From positions 7,587,001 through 7,651,000 of the forward strand of contig NZ_CP146350.1 in the NCBI RefSeq assembly GCF_037055355.1: 64,000 bases of DNA, read 5' to 3'. Each line of letters begins with the position of its first letter. Positions within the stretch are counted from its first letter, which is position 1. Source of the stretch: Streptomyces sp. DG1A-41 (GTDB lineage Bacteria; Actinomycetota; Actinomycetes; Streptomycetales; Streptomycetaceae). Position numbers and translations under genes: made by a program. Positions 46,401-55,799 of this stretch are shown piece by piece. The notes beneath the pieces are model-generated. The model saw only the letters and a list, made by a program, of their open reading frames with translations. It made no database searches and had not been told where the DNA came from.

Positions 46401-47351
46401 GTGATCGTCACCCTCACGCCCAATCCGAGCCTGGACCGCACCCTGGAGGTTCCGGACCTGCGGCCCGGCTCCGTCATCCGTGCCACCGACAGCCGTCTCG
46501 ATCCGGGGGGCAAGGGCGTCAACGTCTCGCGGGCGCTGGCCGCCAACGGTCACCGGACGGTGGCCGTCATGCCCTGCGGGGGCTCCGAGGGCGAACAGCT
46601 CGCCGAGCTGCTCGCCTCCGAGGGCGTCGAGGTGGTCACCGTCCCGATCGCCGACAGTATCCGGGTCAATGTCAGCGTCGTGGAGCCCGACGGCACCGTC
46701 ACCAAGCTGAACGCGGCCGGCCCGCGACTCTCCGCCACCGAGATCGACGCGCTGGCCGCAGCCACCTGTGCCGCTTCGGCCAAGGGCGCCCGATGGGTGG
46801 CTCTCGCCGGTCACCTGCCGCCCGGTGCCCCCGTCGACCTCTACGCGCACCTGGTGTCGCGCCTGCGCGGCGGCGGGGCGCCGCGTATCGCCGTCGATTC
46901 CAGTGGCGCCCCGTTCGCCGCCGCCCTGCCCGCCGGCCCGGATCTGGTCAAGCCCAACCGGGGCGAACTCGCCGAGGCCGCCGGGATGCCGGTGACCACG
47001 CTCGGCGAGGCCCTGACCGCGGCGAACGTGCTGCGTGAGCGCGGCGCCCGGACGGTGCTGGCCAGTCTCGGCCGCGACGGTGCCCTGCTGGTCGGCGACT
47101 CCGCGGTCTTGCACGGCGAGCAGCGCGTCGCCACACCGCGCAGCTCCGTCGGCGCCGGGGACGCCCTCCTCGCGGGGTACCTCGCGGCCCCCACCGAGGG
47201 GCCTGCCGCCCTTGCCGAGGCCCTGGCCTGGGGTTCTGCCGCGGTGTCGCAGCCCGGCAGCGGAATGCCCGGGCAGTGGGCACTGGACCGGTCGGCCGTC
47301 GTCGTGCGACACCGTATCGAATCCGATCGCCCGATCTCCGAACGGAACTGA
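46401..47351 (+). CDS. fruK: 1-phosphofructokinase
   Basis: A 316-residue PfkB-family kinase that converts fructose 1-phosphate to fructose 1,6-bisphosphate. It shows IVTLTPNPSLDRTLEVP at the start, GGKGVNVSRALAANGH (substrate loop), LVKPNRGELAEAAGM and the ATP/catalytic motif SSVGAGDALLAGYLAAP. GTG 46401 gives the exact family N terminus. It is followed after 4 bp by EIIA and then EIIBC, so it is the first gene of a fructose PTS operon. Confidence 0.92.
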   Translation: MIVTLTPNPSLDRTLEVPDLRPGSVIRATDSRLDPGGKGVNVSRALAANGHRTVAVMPCGGSEGEQLAELLASEGVEVVTVPIADSIRVNVSVVEPDGTVTKLNAAGPRLSATEIDALAAATCAASAKGARWVALAGHLPPGAPVDLYAHLVSRLRGGGAPRIAVDSSGAPFAAALPAGPDLVKPNRGELAEAAGMPVTTLGEALTAANVLRERGARTVLASLGRDGALLVGDSAVLHGEQRVATPRSSVGAGDALLAGYLAAPTEGPAALAEALAWGSAAVSQPGSGMPGQWALDRSAVVVRHRIESDRPISERN

Positions 47352-47355
47352 CACG

Positions 47356-47808
47356 ATGCCCGATCTCATCACCGTCAATTTCGTGGATCTGGACCTGAGG
47401 GCCGCGGACCGTCACGAGGCGGTCCGTGCCCTCGCTGCCCGGCTCGCCGACGAGGGCCGCGTCACGGACCTCGACGGGTTTCTCGCCGACGCGCGGGACC
47501 GGGAGGAGCAGATGCCCACCGGTATCGAAGGGGGCATCGGAATCCCGCACGCCCGCTCCGTCCATGTCGCGCTGCCCACACTCGCCTTCGGGCGCAGCGC
47601 CGACGGTGTCGACTTCGGCGCCGCGGACGGCCCGGCAGACCTGGTCTTCCTGATCGCCGCGCCGGCCGGCGGCCATGCCGAGCACCTGGACATCCTGGCA
47701 TCGCTCGCCCGCCGCCTGGTGCACGTCTCCTTCAGGCAGGCCCTGCGCCAGGCCGTGGACGCGCAGGCGGTCGTCGACCTCATCAACAAGGAGGTGGGCG
47801 GAAGATGA
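47356..47808 (+). CDS. PTS fructose-type EIIA
   Basis: A 150-residue phosphocarrier of the mannitol/fructose EIIA family. The phosphorylation site is His65 in GIGIPHARSVHV. It receives phosphate from HPr and passes it to EIIB. In many Streptomyces FruA proteins IIA, IIB and IIC are fused; here IIA is a separate gene and overlaps the EIIBC start by 4 bp. Confidence 0.9.
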   Translation: MPDLITVNFVDLDLRAADRHEAVRALAARLADEGRVTDLDGFLADARDREEQMPTGIEGGIGIPHARSVHVALPTLAFGRSADGVDFGAADGPADLVFLIAAPAGGHAEHLDILASLARRLVHVSFRQALRQAVDAQAVVDLINKEVGGR

Positions 47809-49379
47809 GGATCGTCGCTGTCACCGCCTGCCCGACCGGCATCGCCCACACCTACATGGCCGCCGAGGCCCTGGAGCAGGCCGCCGCCGACGCCGGGCAC
47901 CACATCGTGGTGGAGACACAGGGTGCCGCCGGTGCGGTCAGGCTGACGGCCGCGCAGGTGGCGGAGGCCGACGCGGTGATCTTCGCGGCCGACACCGAGA
48001 TCCAGGACCGTGAGCGGTTCGCTGCCAAACCCGTGGTGATCGCCCCTGTGCAACGGGCCATCAACCACCCGCGCGAACTCATCTCGCGGGCCGAGGAGGC
48101 CGCGAAGGCGGCAGGCCGGGCGGCCCCGACGGCCACGGCGGAAGGGACTGGTCCGGGCGATGCCGCCGAGCACGTCACCGCGGGCGCCGGGGGCGACGGG
48201 ACCGCAGGGGCCCGTGCAGCTGCGGTCGGCGGCCCCGCCCACGGCGCGCCCTCGGAGGGCGCCAAGGTCCACCCGGCCACCCGGTTGCGCCAGTGGTTGA
48301 TGACCGGAGTCAGCTACATGATCCCGTTCGTCGCCGCGGGCGGCATCCTGATCGCACTCGCCTTCATGATCGGCGGCGCCGAAGTCGCCGTGAAAGTCGA
48401 CGGCGGCACCTGGCAGGGGCAGACCTACCCCGAGGTCACCGACCTGTCCGAGCTGGTCGAACGGGCCGGTTACGCGGGCGTGCTGTTCAAGATCGGCACG
48501 ACGGCGTTCTCGATGCTCGTGCCGATCCTCGCCGGCTTCATCGCCTACGCCATCGCCGACCGGCCGGGCCTGGTACCCGGCGTGGTCTCCGGTCTGCTGG
48601 CCGTCGCGACCGGCGCCGGCTTCCTCGGCGGTCTGGCCGGCGGCCTGCTCGCCGGTGCGGTGGTGACGGCTCTACGGAGGATCCGCCTGCCGCGGGCGGC
48701 CGCGGGGGTCATGACCGTGGTCGGGATTCCGCTCGTGTCCACGTTGGTGATGGGCCTTTTGATGATCGTCGTCATCGGGGAGCCGATCGCCGCCGCGCAG
48801 CGCGGCCTCACCGACTGGCTGGACGGCCTGACCGGGACCAACGCGATCCTGCTGGGCGCGCTGCTCGGCCTGATGATGGCCTTCGACATGGGCGGTCCGG
48901 TCAACAAGGTCGCCTACACCTTCGGCGTCGCCGGCCTGGCCAGCGGCGATCTGGAGGTGATGGCCGCCGTCATGGCCGCGGGCATGGTGCCTCCGCTCGC
49001 CCTCGCCCTGGCCACGGTCGTGCGGCGGGCGCTCTTCACCGACAGCGAGCGCAAGGCCGGAGAGGCCGCCTGGCTGCTGGGCGCCTCGTTCATCACGGAG
49101 GGCGCCATCCCGTTCGCGGCGGCCGACCCGCTGCGGGTCATCCCGTCGATCATGGCCGGGAGCGCGGTCACCGGCGCACTGTCCATGGCTGTGGACGCCA
49201 CCTCGCGCGCTCCGCACGGTGGCCTGTGGGTCATCGGTCTGATCGGCAACCCCGTCCTGTACCTGGCAGCCATCGCGGCGGGCGTACTGGTGGGCGCCGC
49301 CTGTGTGCTCGTCGCCAAGCACTTCGGGCGCCCCGTGCCCGAAGGTTCACCGGCCCTCTCCGCGACCACGGGCCGGTGA
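47805..49379 (+). CDS. fruA: PTS fructose-type EIIBC
   Basis: A 524-residue transporter. EIIB occupies residues 1-100, with phosphorylated Cys9 in VTACPTGIAHTYMAAEAL. An Ala/Gly-rich linker spans about 100-155. EIIC follows, starting LRQWLMTGVSYMIPFVAAGGILIALAF, with roughly nine hydrophobic segments and the substrate loop region LMMAFDMGGPVNKVAYTF. It imports and phosphorylates fructose (or a related ketose) to the 1-phosphate, which FruK then uses. A 10-bp hairpin ends the operon 23 bp downstream. Confidence 0.92.
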   Translation: MRIVAVTACPTGIAHTYMAAEALEQAAADAGHHIVVETQGAAGAVRLTAAQVAEADAVIFAADTEIQDRERFAAKPVVIAPVQRAINHPRELISRAEEAAKAAGRAAPTATAEGTGPGDAAEHVTAGAGGDGTAGARAAAVGGPAHGAPSEGAKVHPATRLRQWLMTGVSYMIPFVAAGGILIALAFMIGGAEVAVKVDGGTWQGQTYPEVTDLSELVERAGYAGVLFKIGTTAFSMLVPILAGFIAYAIADRPGLVPGVVSGLLAVATGAGFLGGLAGGLLAGAVVTALRRIRLPRAAAGVMTVVGIPLVSTLVMGLLMIVVIGEPIAAAQRGLTDWLDGLTGTNAILLGALLGLMMAFDMGGPVNKVAYTFGVAGLASGDLEVMAAVMAAGMVPPLALALATVVRRALFTDSERKAGEAAWLLGASFITEGAIPFAAADPLRVIPSIMAGSAVTGALSMAVDATSRAPHGGLWVIGLIGNPVLYLAAIAAGVLVGAACVLVAKHFGRPVPEGSPALSATTGR

Positions 49380-49402
49380 ACCCGCCGAGCCGCGTGCCCC
49401 GC

Positions 49403-49444
49403 TCGTGGGACCTCCTGGTGCGTCCGGCTGCTCGGGTCCCACGA
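49403..49444. terminator. Hairpin after the fructose PTS operon
   Basis: TCGTGGGACC (49403-49412) pairs perfectly with GGTCCCACGA (49435-49444) around a 22-nt loop. It lies between the EIIBC stop and the next gene. Confidence 0.55.
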
Positions 49445-49599
49445 CGGGACGGACGGAGTATCGTAAAAAGGCGGATGTGCCCAGCAGGTCGGGGCCCTTG
49501 GCCTGATACCCAGCCGACCGGAGGTCCAGGGCACGGCCAGGTCCCGGCCCCGGTCGAGCCGAGCCGTTCGGGGTTCTTCCTCCGGGAGAGGAGGTCTTT

Positions 49600-52501
49600 G
49601 TGACGGACTTCTGGGGGACCGGCGATGCCCTGGCCCGCGACCGGGAGCGGTTCCTGCAGGGCGAGTCGGCCGTGGCCAGGCTGCGGGCCCCGATCCTGAA
49701 CTCGTGGCGGCGCTGTGCCTCCATGGGGGTGTCGCCGGAGAGGATCGCACCTCCCTACCAGGCGGACCTGGACATGGAGGACCGGCTCGTCCGGGCGGCG
49801 GCGCCGGTGCTCGAGCGGCTGGAATCCGAGCTGGCGGGCGCGCGCGTGGGCGTGATCCTCGCCGACCGACACGGTGTGATCCTGCGCTGCCGGGCCGGTG
49901 AGAAGGCGCTCTACAAGCACTTGGAGGCGGTCCGGCTCGCACCGGGCTTCACCTACACCGAGGAGTACGTCGGCACCCACGGCATCGCCACGGCCCTGGA
50001 GGAACGGCGGGACTTCCAGGCCTTCGGAGCCGAACACTTCGTCGGCAGCCTGCAGCCCTTCGTGTCGGTGGGCGCCGTCGTCCGTGACCCGCTCAGCGGA
50101 AGCCTCGAGGGCGTGGTCGGTCTCACCTCCTTGTGCGCCGACGCGGATACGGCCATGGCGGCCCGGGTCCGCGAGGCGGCCGAGGCCATCGCGCTGCGGC
50201 TGCTGGAGGAGCGTACGGAGCGGGAGCATGCCCTGCTCCAGGAGGCTGTGCAGGACGAGCGCCGCGTGCAGCAGGCGATGGCGGACATGGCACGGAGCCT
50301 GCCCGGCTCGCACGACGCCTCCCTCTCCTCCCTCACCGACAGCGACCGGAACGTCCTGCGAGAGAAGGCCACCGAGCTGATCTCCGCGGCCGGCCGCACC
50401 ACGGCGCAGGTGCCGCTGTCCGGAGGCCGTACGGCCGTGCTCGTGTGCCGTCCCATGGCGGGGACCACGGGTGAGGAGGGCGTAGTGGTCAAACTGAGCT
50501 TCGTCGGCGACGCGCCAGGCAATGGCAAGGCGACGGTGCCGAACGGGAGCGGCGACGCGTCGACGGTTGGCACACGGGCGGACAGCACACCGACGGCGGT
50601 GCGTCCGGATCCGTCGCCAGAGCGGTCAGGGACGGCAGCTCTGGCGGATGAGCCGCCAGGTCAAGGCGTACCGGACGCACCGGCGGAGCAGGCGCCGGTG
50701 GACAAGGCGCCGGGAGAGGCGGGGCCCGTCGAGGGCGCGGTGACCGATGCCCCCATCGAGTGGCTGCTGGCCGTCGGTCATCCGGAGCTGGGGCGGCTCG
50801 CGATGGCCGCGCGGGAGCGCTTGGAACTGCTGTACGACGCCAGTATCCGCATCGGCACCACGCTGGACGTGACGCGCACCGCGGAGGAGCTGGCCGAGGT
50901 GGTCGTCCCGTGGTTCGCCGACGTCGTCACGGTCGATCTGCTGGAACCCGTGCTGCACGGAGACGAAGCGCTAGTACCGCATGCGCCCCTGCAGCGGGCG
51001 GCGCTCGGCGCCCACCAAGCCGAATCGCCGTTCTTCCCGGTCGGCAAGCGGGTCAGCTTCGCTTCGTCCGCGCCGCAGGCCCGGTGCCTCGCCGAGGGCC
51101 AGGCGGTCCTCGAACCGGATGTGCGTGCCATACCCGAGTGGCTGGCCCAGGACCCCGGCCGCGTCCGGGAGATCGTGGAGTACGGCGTTCGGTCCCTCAT
51201 CGCCGTCCCGCTGCGCACCCGCGGGGCGTCGCTGGGGCTCGCCACCTTCTACCGCTGCCGGGAGTCCAGGCCCTTCGAGGAGGACGACCTGCACCTGGCG
51301 GAGGAACTCATCGCCCGCGTCGCCATCTGTGTCGACAACGCCCGCCGCTTCACCCGCGAGCAGACCGTCGCTCTCACCCTGCAGCGCAGCCTGCTGCCGG
51401 GCGTCCTTCCGCAACAGACCGCGGTGGAGGCCGCCCATCGCTACCTGCCCGCCCAGATCGCCATGGGCGGGGTGGGCGGCGACTGGTTCGACATCATTCC
51501 GTTGTCCGGGGCGCGCGTCGCCCTGGTCGTCGGCGACGTCGTCGGACACGGCCTGCACGCCGCCGTCACCATGGGCAGGCTGCGCACCGCGGTGCACAAC
51601 TTCGCCACCCTGGACCTGGCGCCCGACGAGCTCCTCGGACGCGTCGACGACCTGGTCATCGCTCTGGGACAGGAAGGAACGTCCCGCTCCGGCGGCGACG
51701 ACATCATCGGTGCCACCTGTCTGTACGCCGTGTATGACCCGGTCTCCCAGCGCTGCACGGTGGCCCGAGCAGGCCACCCCCCGCCCGCGGTGGTCGACCC
51801 CGACGGCGCCGTCCACTTCCCGGACCTGCCGCGGCCCTCCCCTCGGCCTGGGCGGCCTTCCCTTCGAGACCGCCGAACTGCATCTGCCGCAGGGCAGCCA
51901 GCTGGTCCTCTACACCGACGGACTCATCGAAGACCGCGGCTGGGACATCGACGTGGCCCTCGAACGGCTGCGGGCCGCCCTGTCGCACGCCAAACGGGCG
52001 CCCGAACAGACCTGTGAGGCGGTGCTGCGCGTCCTGCCCGGCCCCCACTCCTTTGATGACGTGACCCTGCTCGTCGCCCGTACCCGCGCCCTCGACGCCG
52101 AAAGCACCGCGTGCTGGGACGTGCCCACCGACCCGGCGGCGATTTCCGTCGTCCGCGAGGCCGCCGTCCGGCAGTTGACCGAATGGGGCCTGGAGGACTG
52201 CGCCTTCACCACGGAACTCCTGATCAGCGAACTGGCCACGAACGCCATCCGGCACGCCGCCGGGCCCGTTCAGGTGCGTCTGCTCCGCGACCGGGTGCTC
52301 ATCTGCGAAGTCTCCGACGGCAGCAGCACCTCCCCCCACCTCCGCCAGGCCACAGCGACCGACGAGGGCGGGCGCGGCCTGTTCCTCGTCGCCCAACTCG
52401 CCCAGCGCTGGGGAACCCGCTACACCCCACGGGGCAAAGTCATCTGGGCGGAGCAGTCCCTGTCTCCCACGTCGGCACCTGTGGAACCGTCGTCCTGGTG
52501 A
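49600..52501 (+). CDS. GAF-GAF-PP2C(SpoIIE)-HATPase regulator, with one frameshift
   Basis: GTG 49600 has a GAGGAGG site. The N terminus is an AcoR-type sensor (LRAPILNSWRRCASMGVSPE; TEEYVGTHGIATALEERRDF). After a linker (about 320-400) comes a second GAF (LLYDASIRIGTTLDVTRTAEELAEV). A SpoIIE/PP2C phosphatase follows (SLLPGVLPQQTAVEAAHRYLPA, VGGDWFDIIPLSGARVALVVGDVVGHG). The frame breaks near 51829. The rest continues in the next frame: GPPLGLGGLPFETAEL, LVLYTDGLIEDRG, and a C-terminal HATPase_c domain (FTTELLISELATNAIRHA; DEGGRGLFLVAQLA). It likely tunes an anti-sigma/anti-anti-sigma switch. Position between the PTS operon and a DeoR gene suggests a sugar-related signal. Confidence 0.82.
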
Positions 52502-52556
52502 TGTCCTGGCCCAGGCCGCGTCCGACGGGCTGCCACAGCAAGAGGTGAAGCACATC

Positions 52557-53318
52557 ATGCAGGCCAAGGAACGTCAGCGGCAGATCGTGGCTCTTGCGCG
52601 CGAGGAAGGACACGCGAGCGTGGAGCGGCTGGCCGATGCCCTCTCGGAGAGCCCGGAGACGATCTGGCAGGATCTGGCCCTGCTGGAACGCCAGGGTCTG
52701 CTGCGGCGGGTGCACGGCGGAGCGATCCCCCTCCGGCGGCTCGGCTTCGAGCCGGACCTGCCCACGCGTGGCGAGGTGATGGAGGAGGAGAAGAAGAGGA
52801 TCGCCGCAGCGGCGCTGGACGAGGTGCCCGACGAGGGAGTGGTCCTCCTGGACGCCGGGTCGACCACCTTCCGTCTGGCAGAGCTGCTTCCCGGCGGCCG
52901 TGAACTGACCGTGATCACCAACAGCCTGCCGATCGCCCAGCTGCTCGCGCAGCACGCCGAGCTCACGGTCCTCACCCTGGGTGGCCGGGTACGGGCTCGC
53001 ACGCTCGCGGAAGTCGACGTGGTCGCCATCCGCACCCTGGGGACGTTCCTCATCGACGTGTCCTTCCTGGCGACCAACGGTGTCTCGGTCGAACACGGCC
53101 TGACCACACCGGACCTGGCCGAAGCGGAGGTCAAACGGGCGATGTGCCAGCGCGCGCGGCGGCGGGTACTGCTCGCCGACAGCAGCAAGATCGGGAACGA
53201 CACCTTCTGCCGGTTCGCCGAACTGCGCGACTTCGACGTCATGGTCACCGACACCGGCATGGAGGCAGAGGCCGCCGTGGATTTCGCCGAGCTGGGCCTG
53301 CGCGTCATCCGCGTGTGA
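52557..53318 (+). CDS. DeoR-family transcriptional repressor
   Basis: A 253-residue regulator. The DeoR helix-turn-helix is ERQRQIVALAREEGHASVERLADAL...LLRRVHGGAIPL. The effector (DeoRC) domain carries LLDAGSTTFRLAELL, ITNSLPIAQLL, LTLGGRVRARTLAEVD and VSFLATNGVSVEHGLTTPD. DeoR proteins of this kind respond to sugar phosphates, and many control fructose PTS operons via fructose 1-phosphate. Its location 3 kb after fruK-EIIA-EIIBC fits that. ATG 52557 is preferred, with AGAGG 11 bp upstream; the GTG at 52545 has no site. Confidence 0.88.
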   Translation: MQAKERQRQIVALAREEGHASVERLADALSESPETIWQDLALLERQGLLRRVHGGAIPLRRLGFEPDLPTRGEVMEEEKKRIAAAALDEVPDEGVVLLDAGSTTFRLAELLPGGRELTVITNSLPIAQLLAQHAELTVLTLGGRVRARTLAEVDVVAIRTLGTFLIDVSFLATNGVSVEHGLTTPDLAEAEVKRAMCQRARRRVLLADSSKIGNDTFCRFAELRDFDVMVTDTGMEAEAAVDFAELGLRVIRV

Positions 53319-53444
53319 CGTTCCTCTGCCCTCGCCTCGTCGGCGCCGGGCCGGTGGCCGAGCGCAGACGGCGGGGACGCGCCGCTGCACGAGCATGGGT
53401 AAACCCTTCACCCCCTGGGCCCCGTGCACAGCCAAACCGGGGAC

Positions 53445-53590
53445 CGCTCGGACCTCCGCGTCGCCGACGAACTCGTCGCCCGGGCCGTCGCCTTCATGGC
53501 CATCTCCACCGGCGTGTCCCGCTATCCGGGGGAGGACGCCGCGCGCATCGCGGTGGAGGCGGTGCGCGCCGAAACAGGCGTACAGGTGCC
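53445..53590 (+). pseudogene. Macro-domain remnant (C-terminal third)
   Basis: One frame encodes SDLRVADELVARAVAFMA, then the run [20 protein letters not shown]. This aligns without gaps to residues near 100-140 of the macro-domain protein at 45551, with about 27 identities in 40 positions, including EDAARIAVE and VRA. The first two thirds, with the ADP-ribose signature, and the true C terminus are missing, and no good start exists. The phosphatase gene on the other strand ends 10 bp further on. Confidence 0.7.
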
Positions 53591-53599
53591 GCCGCGCGC

Positions 53600-55645
53600 T
53601 CAGGCGCGCGTGCGCACCAGCAGGAGCGCGACGTCGTCGTCGGGCTCCGGGCGCAACGCGCTGAGGAGACTGTCGCTGGTCCGTTGCAGGCTGGGGCCCG
53701 CGTTCCGGAGAAGACGGGTCAGCATGTTGAGGCCGGTGTCGATCGGTTCCCCGCGGGTCTCGACCAGCCCGTCGGTGTACAGGGCGAGCAGGGAGCCTGG
53801 CGCGAGCTCCAGTTCCACGGTGCCGAACTCCACGCCGCCCACCCCGAGCGGCACGCCGCCGGGCACGTCGACGAGCTTGGCGCCGCCGTCCGCCCCGGCG
53901 AGCACAGGCGGCAGATGGCCCGCGCTGGACAGCGAGCAGATGCCGTTCCGCAGGTCGCACACCGCGTACACGCATGTGGCGATCGCGTCGCCGAGCGAGC
54001 CGGCGATGTCGTCGAGGTGCCGCAGCAGCTCGGCGGGCGGCAGGTCCAGCCGGGCCAGCGCCCGCGTCGCCGTGCTCAGCTGTCCCATGATCGCAGCGGC
54101 CTGGACGCCCTTGCCCATGACGTCCCCCACCACGAGCCCGGTGCGTCCCGGGCCCAGCGGCAGCACGTCGTACCAGTCGCCGCCGACTTCGCTGAGCGCC
54201 GGGCGGTAGCGGGCGGCGATGTCGAGCCCCTCCCGCTCGGCGGGCGTGGTCGGGAGCAGGCTGCGCTGGAGCGTCAGGGCGGTGCCGCGTTCCCGGCCGT
54301 AGAGGCGGGCGTTGTCGATGCAGATCGCGGCGCGTGCGGCGAGCTCCGAGGCGAGCGCCTGGTCCCGGTCGTCGAAGGGGCGTTCGTCGACCGTGCGGTA
54401 CAGGGTGAGGGTGCCGAGCACCTTGCCCCTGGCCACCAGCGGCACCGCCATGTAGGAGTGCGCGCCGGCCTCCCGCAGGGTCTGGGCGGCCCGCGCGTCC
54501 CGGGCGACGCGCCGCATCATCGTGGGGTCCACGCGCTCGACCAGGACCGGACGGGCCCTGCGGACGCACTGCGTGATGATCCGCGACGAGGCGTAGGTGG
54601 CCAGCTCGCCGACCGGGTCCGCGGCGTGGATGGCGTCTGTCGGGTAACCCGCAGCGACGGCCAGCGCCCGGAACTCGGCGGGCGCCCCGCCCGACACCGG
54701 CACGATCGTGCCGTGAGCCACGACCGACTCCAGGACGTCCACGGCGGCCAGGTCCGCGAGGTGCGACACCACCACGTCGGCCAGCTCCCGGGCGGTCTGC
54801 TGAAGGTCCAGCGTGGTGCCGATCCGCACCCCGGCGTCGGCGATCACCGACAGGTGCTGACGGGCCTGCGCGACCTCGGCCGCGGCCTGCTGGCGCTCGG
54901 TGACGTCCAGAACGGCCATCGCGAGCCCGAGCACGCGGCCGTCGGTGTCCTCGATGCGGTGGTACGACTCCGAGTAGGCGCGGTCGTGTTCGTCCGCCGC
55001 CGTACGGCCGATGGTCTGCTGGTCGAGCAGGGGTCTGCCGGTCTTGAGGACGTGCCGCATCCGGGACTCGATGGCCTCGACGTCCAGGCCGGGCAGCACC
55101 TCGCCGAGCCGACGGCCCAGCAGGGCCTCCTCGGGCACGCCGTTGATCCGCTCCAGCGCGGGGTTGACCCCGACCCATCGCAGGTCGTTGTCGAAGACGG
55201 CGATGCCGAGCGGGGTCTGGTTGACGAGGCTGTGCGAGAGGGCGAGGTCCCGCTCCACCTTCCGTACGGTCGTCGCGTCCGTTGCGAGGCCCAGCAGGTG
55301 GGGCTGCCCCTCGCTGTCGAGGAGCCGCATCGTACGGAACTCCACGGCGCGTTCCGTGCCGTCGCGGTGCCGCAGCGGGAAGACGCCGGCCCAGCGGTTC
55401 CCCGATCTGACCTGGGTGAACAGCTCCCTGCCCCGGTGGCGGTTCTCGGGCGCGACCAGCAGCGTGTCGGCGCGCTGCCGCAGGGCCTCCTCGGCGGTGT
55501 AGCCGAGCAGCTGCTCGATCTCGGGGCTCCACAGGGCGATGTGCCCGCCGCCGTCCAGGACCACGGCCGCGACCTTCAGCAGGTCGAGCAGCCCGCCGGG
55601 CGCGGTCGTGACGGCGTCGCGATGCGAGGTCGCATACCCGTTCAT
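53600..55645 (-). CDS. PAS-PAS-GAF-PP2C (SpoIIE-type) phosphatase
   Basis: A 681-residue signalling phosphatase. PAS 1 is near residues 15-135 (VAAVVLDGGGHIALWSPEIEQLLGYTAEEAL), PAS 2 near 140-260 (PLGIAVFDNDLRWVGVNPALERINGVPEEAL). A GAF follows at about 290-440 (AGVRIGTTLDLQQTARELADVVVSHLADL). The PP2C domain has SLLPTTPAEREGLDIAARYRPA, VGGDWYDVLPLGPGRTGLVVGDVMGKG and LLALYTDGLVETRG, with metal Asp in DDDVALLLVR. ATG 55645 has an AAGGAG site. No membrane segment or HATPase domain. It probably dephosphorylates an anti-anti-sigma factor in response to stress. It resembles the PP2C gene at 49600 but lacks the kinase half. Confidence 0.9.
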   Translation of the reverse strand: MNGYATSHRDAVTTAPGGLLDLLKVAAVVLDGGGHIALWSPEIEQLLGYTAEEALRQRADTLLVAPENRHRGRELFTQVRSGNRWAGVFPLRHRDGTERAVEFRTMRLLDSEGQPHLLGLATDATTVRKVERDLALSHSLVNQTPLGIAVFDNDLRWVGVNPALERINGVPEEALLGRRLGEVLPGLDVEAIESRMRHVLKTGRPLLDQQTIGRTAADEHDRAYSESYHRIEDTDGRVLGLAMAVLDVTERQQAAAEVAQARQHLSVIADAGVRIGTTLDLQQTARELADVVVSHLADLAAVDVLESVVAHGTIVPVSGGAPAEFRALAVAAGYPTDAIHAADPVGELATYASSRIITQCVRRARPVLVERVDPTMMRRVARDARAAQTLREAGAHSYMAVPLVARGKVLGTLTLYRTVDERPFDDRDQALASELAARAAICIDNARLYGRERGTALTLQRSLLPTTPAEREGLDIAARYRPALSEVGGDWYDVLPLGPGRTGLVVGDVMGKGVQAAAIMGQLSTATRALARLDLPPAELLRHLDDIAGSLGDAIATCVYAVCDLRNGICSLSSAGHLPPVLAGADGGAKLVDVPGGVPLGVGGVEFGTVELELAPGSLLALYTDGLVETRGEPIDTGLNMLTRLLRNAGPSLQRTSDSLLSALRPEPDDDVALLLVRTRA

Positions 55646-55799
55646 GCGAGCCGCTCCTTCCGGCGCGGCAAAAGGTCCGGCCAAAATTTGTTGCGCAGGC
55701 TGTCCGACGAGGTCACATTACGGTCAAAGGAGCGACACTGTCGCGCCGAAGTGACAAACAATCGCGGGTCGGTACACGGCGCAGAGGGAGCGGGAAATC

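Noticed and set aside
52440..55532. A 1,030-residue minus-strand frame overlapping two real genes
   Set aside because: It overlaps DeoR and the PAS phosphatase in the wrong frame, and its apparent DeoR-like words are antisense readings.
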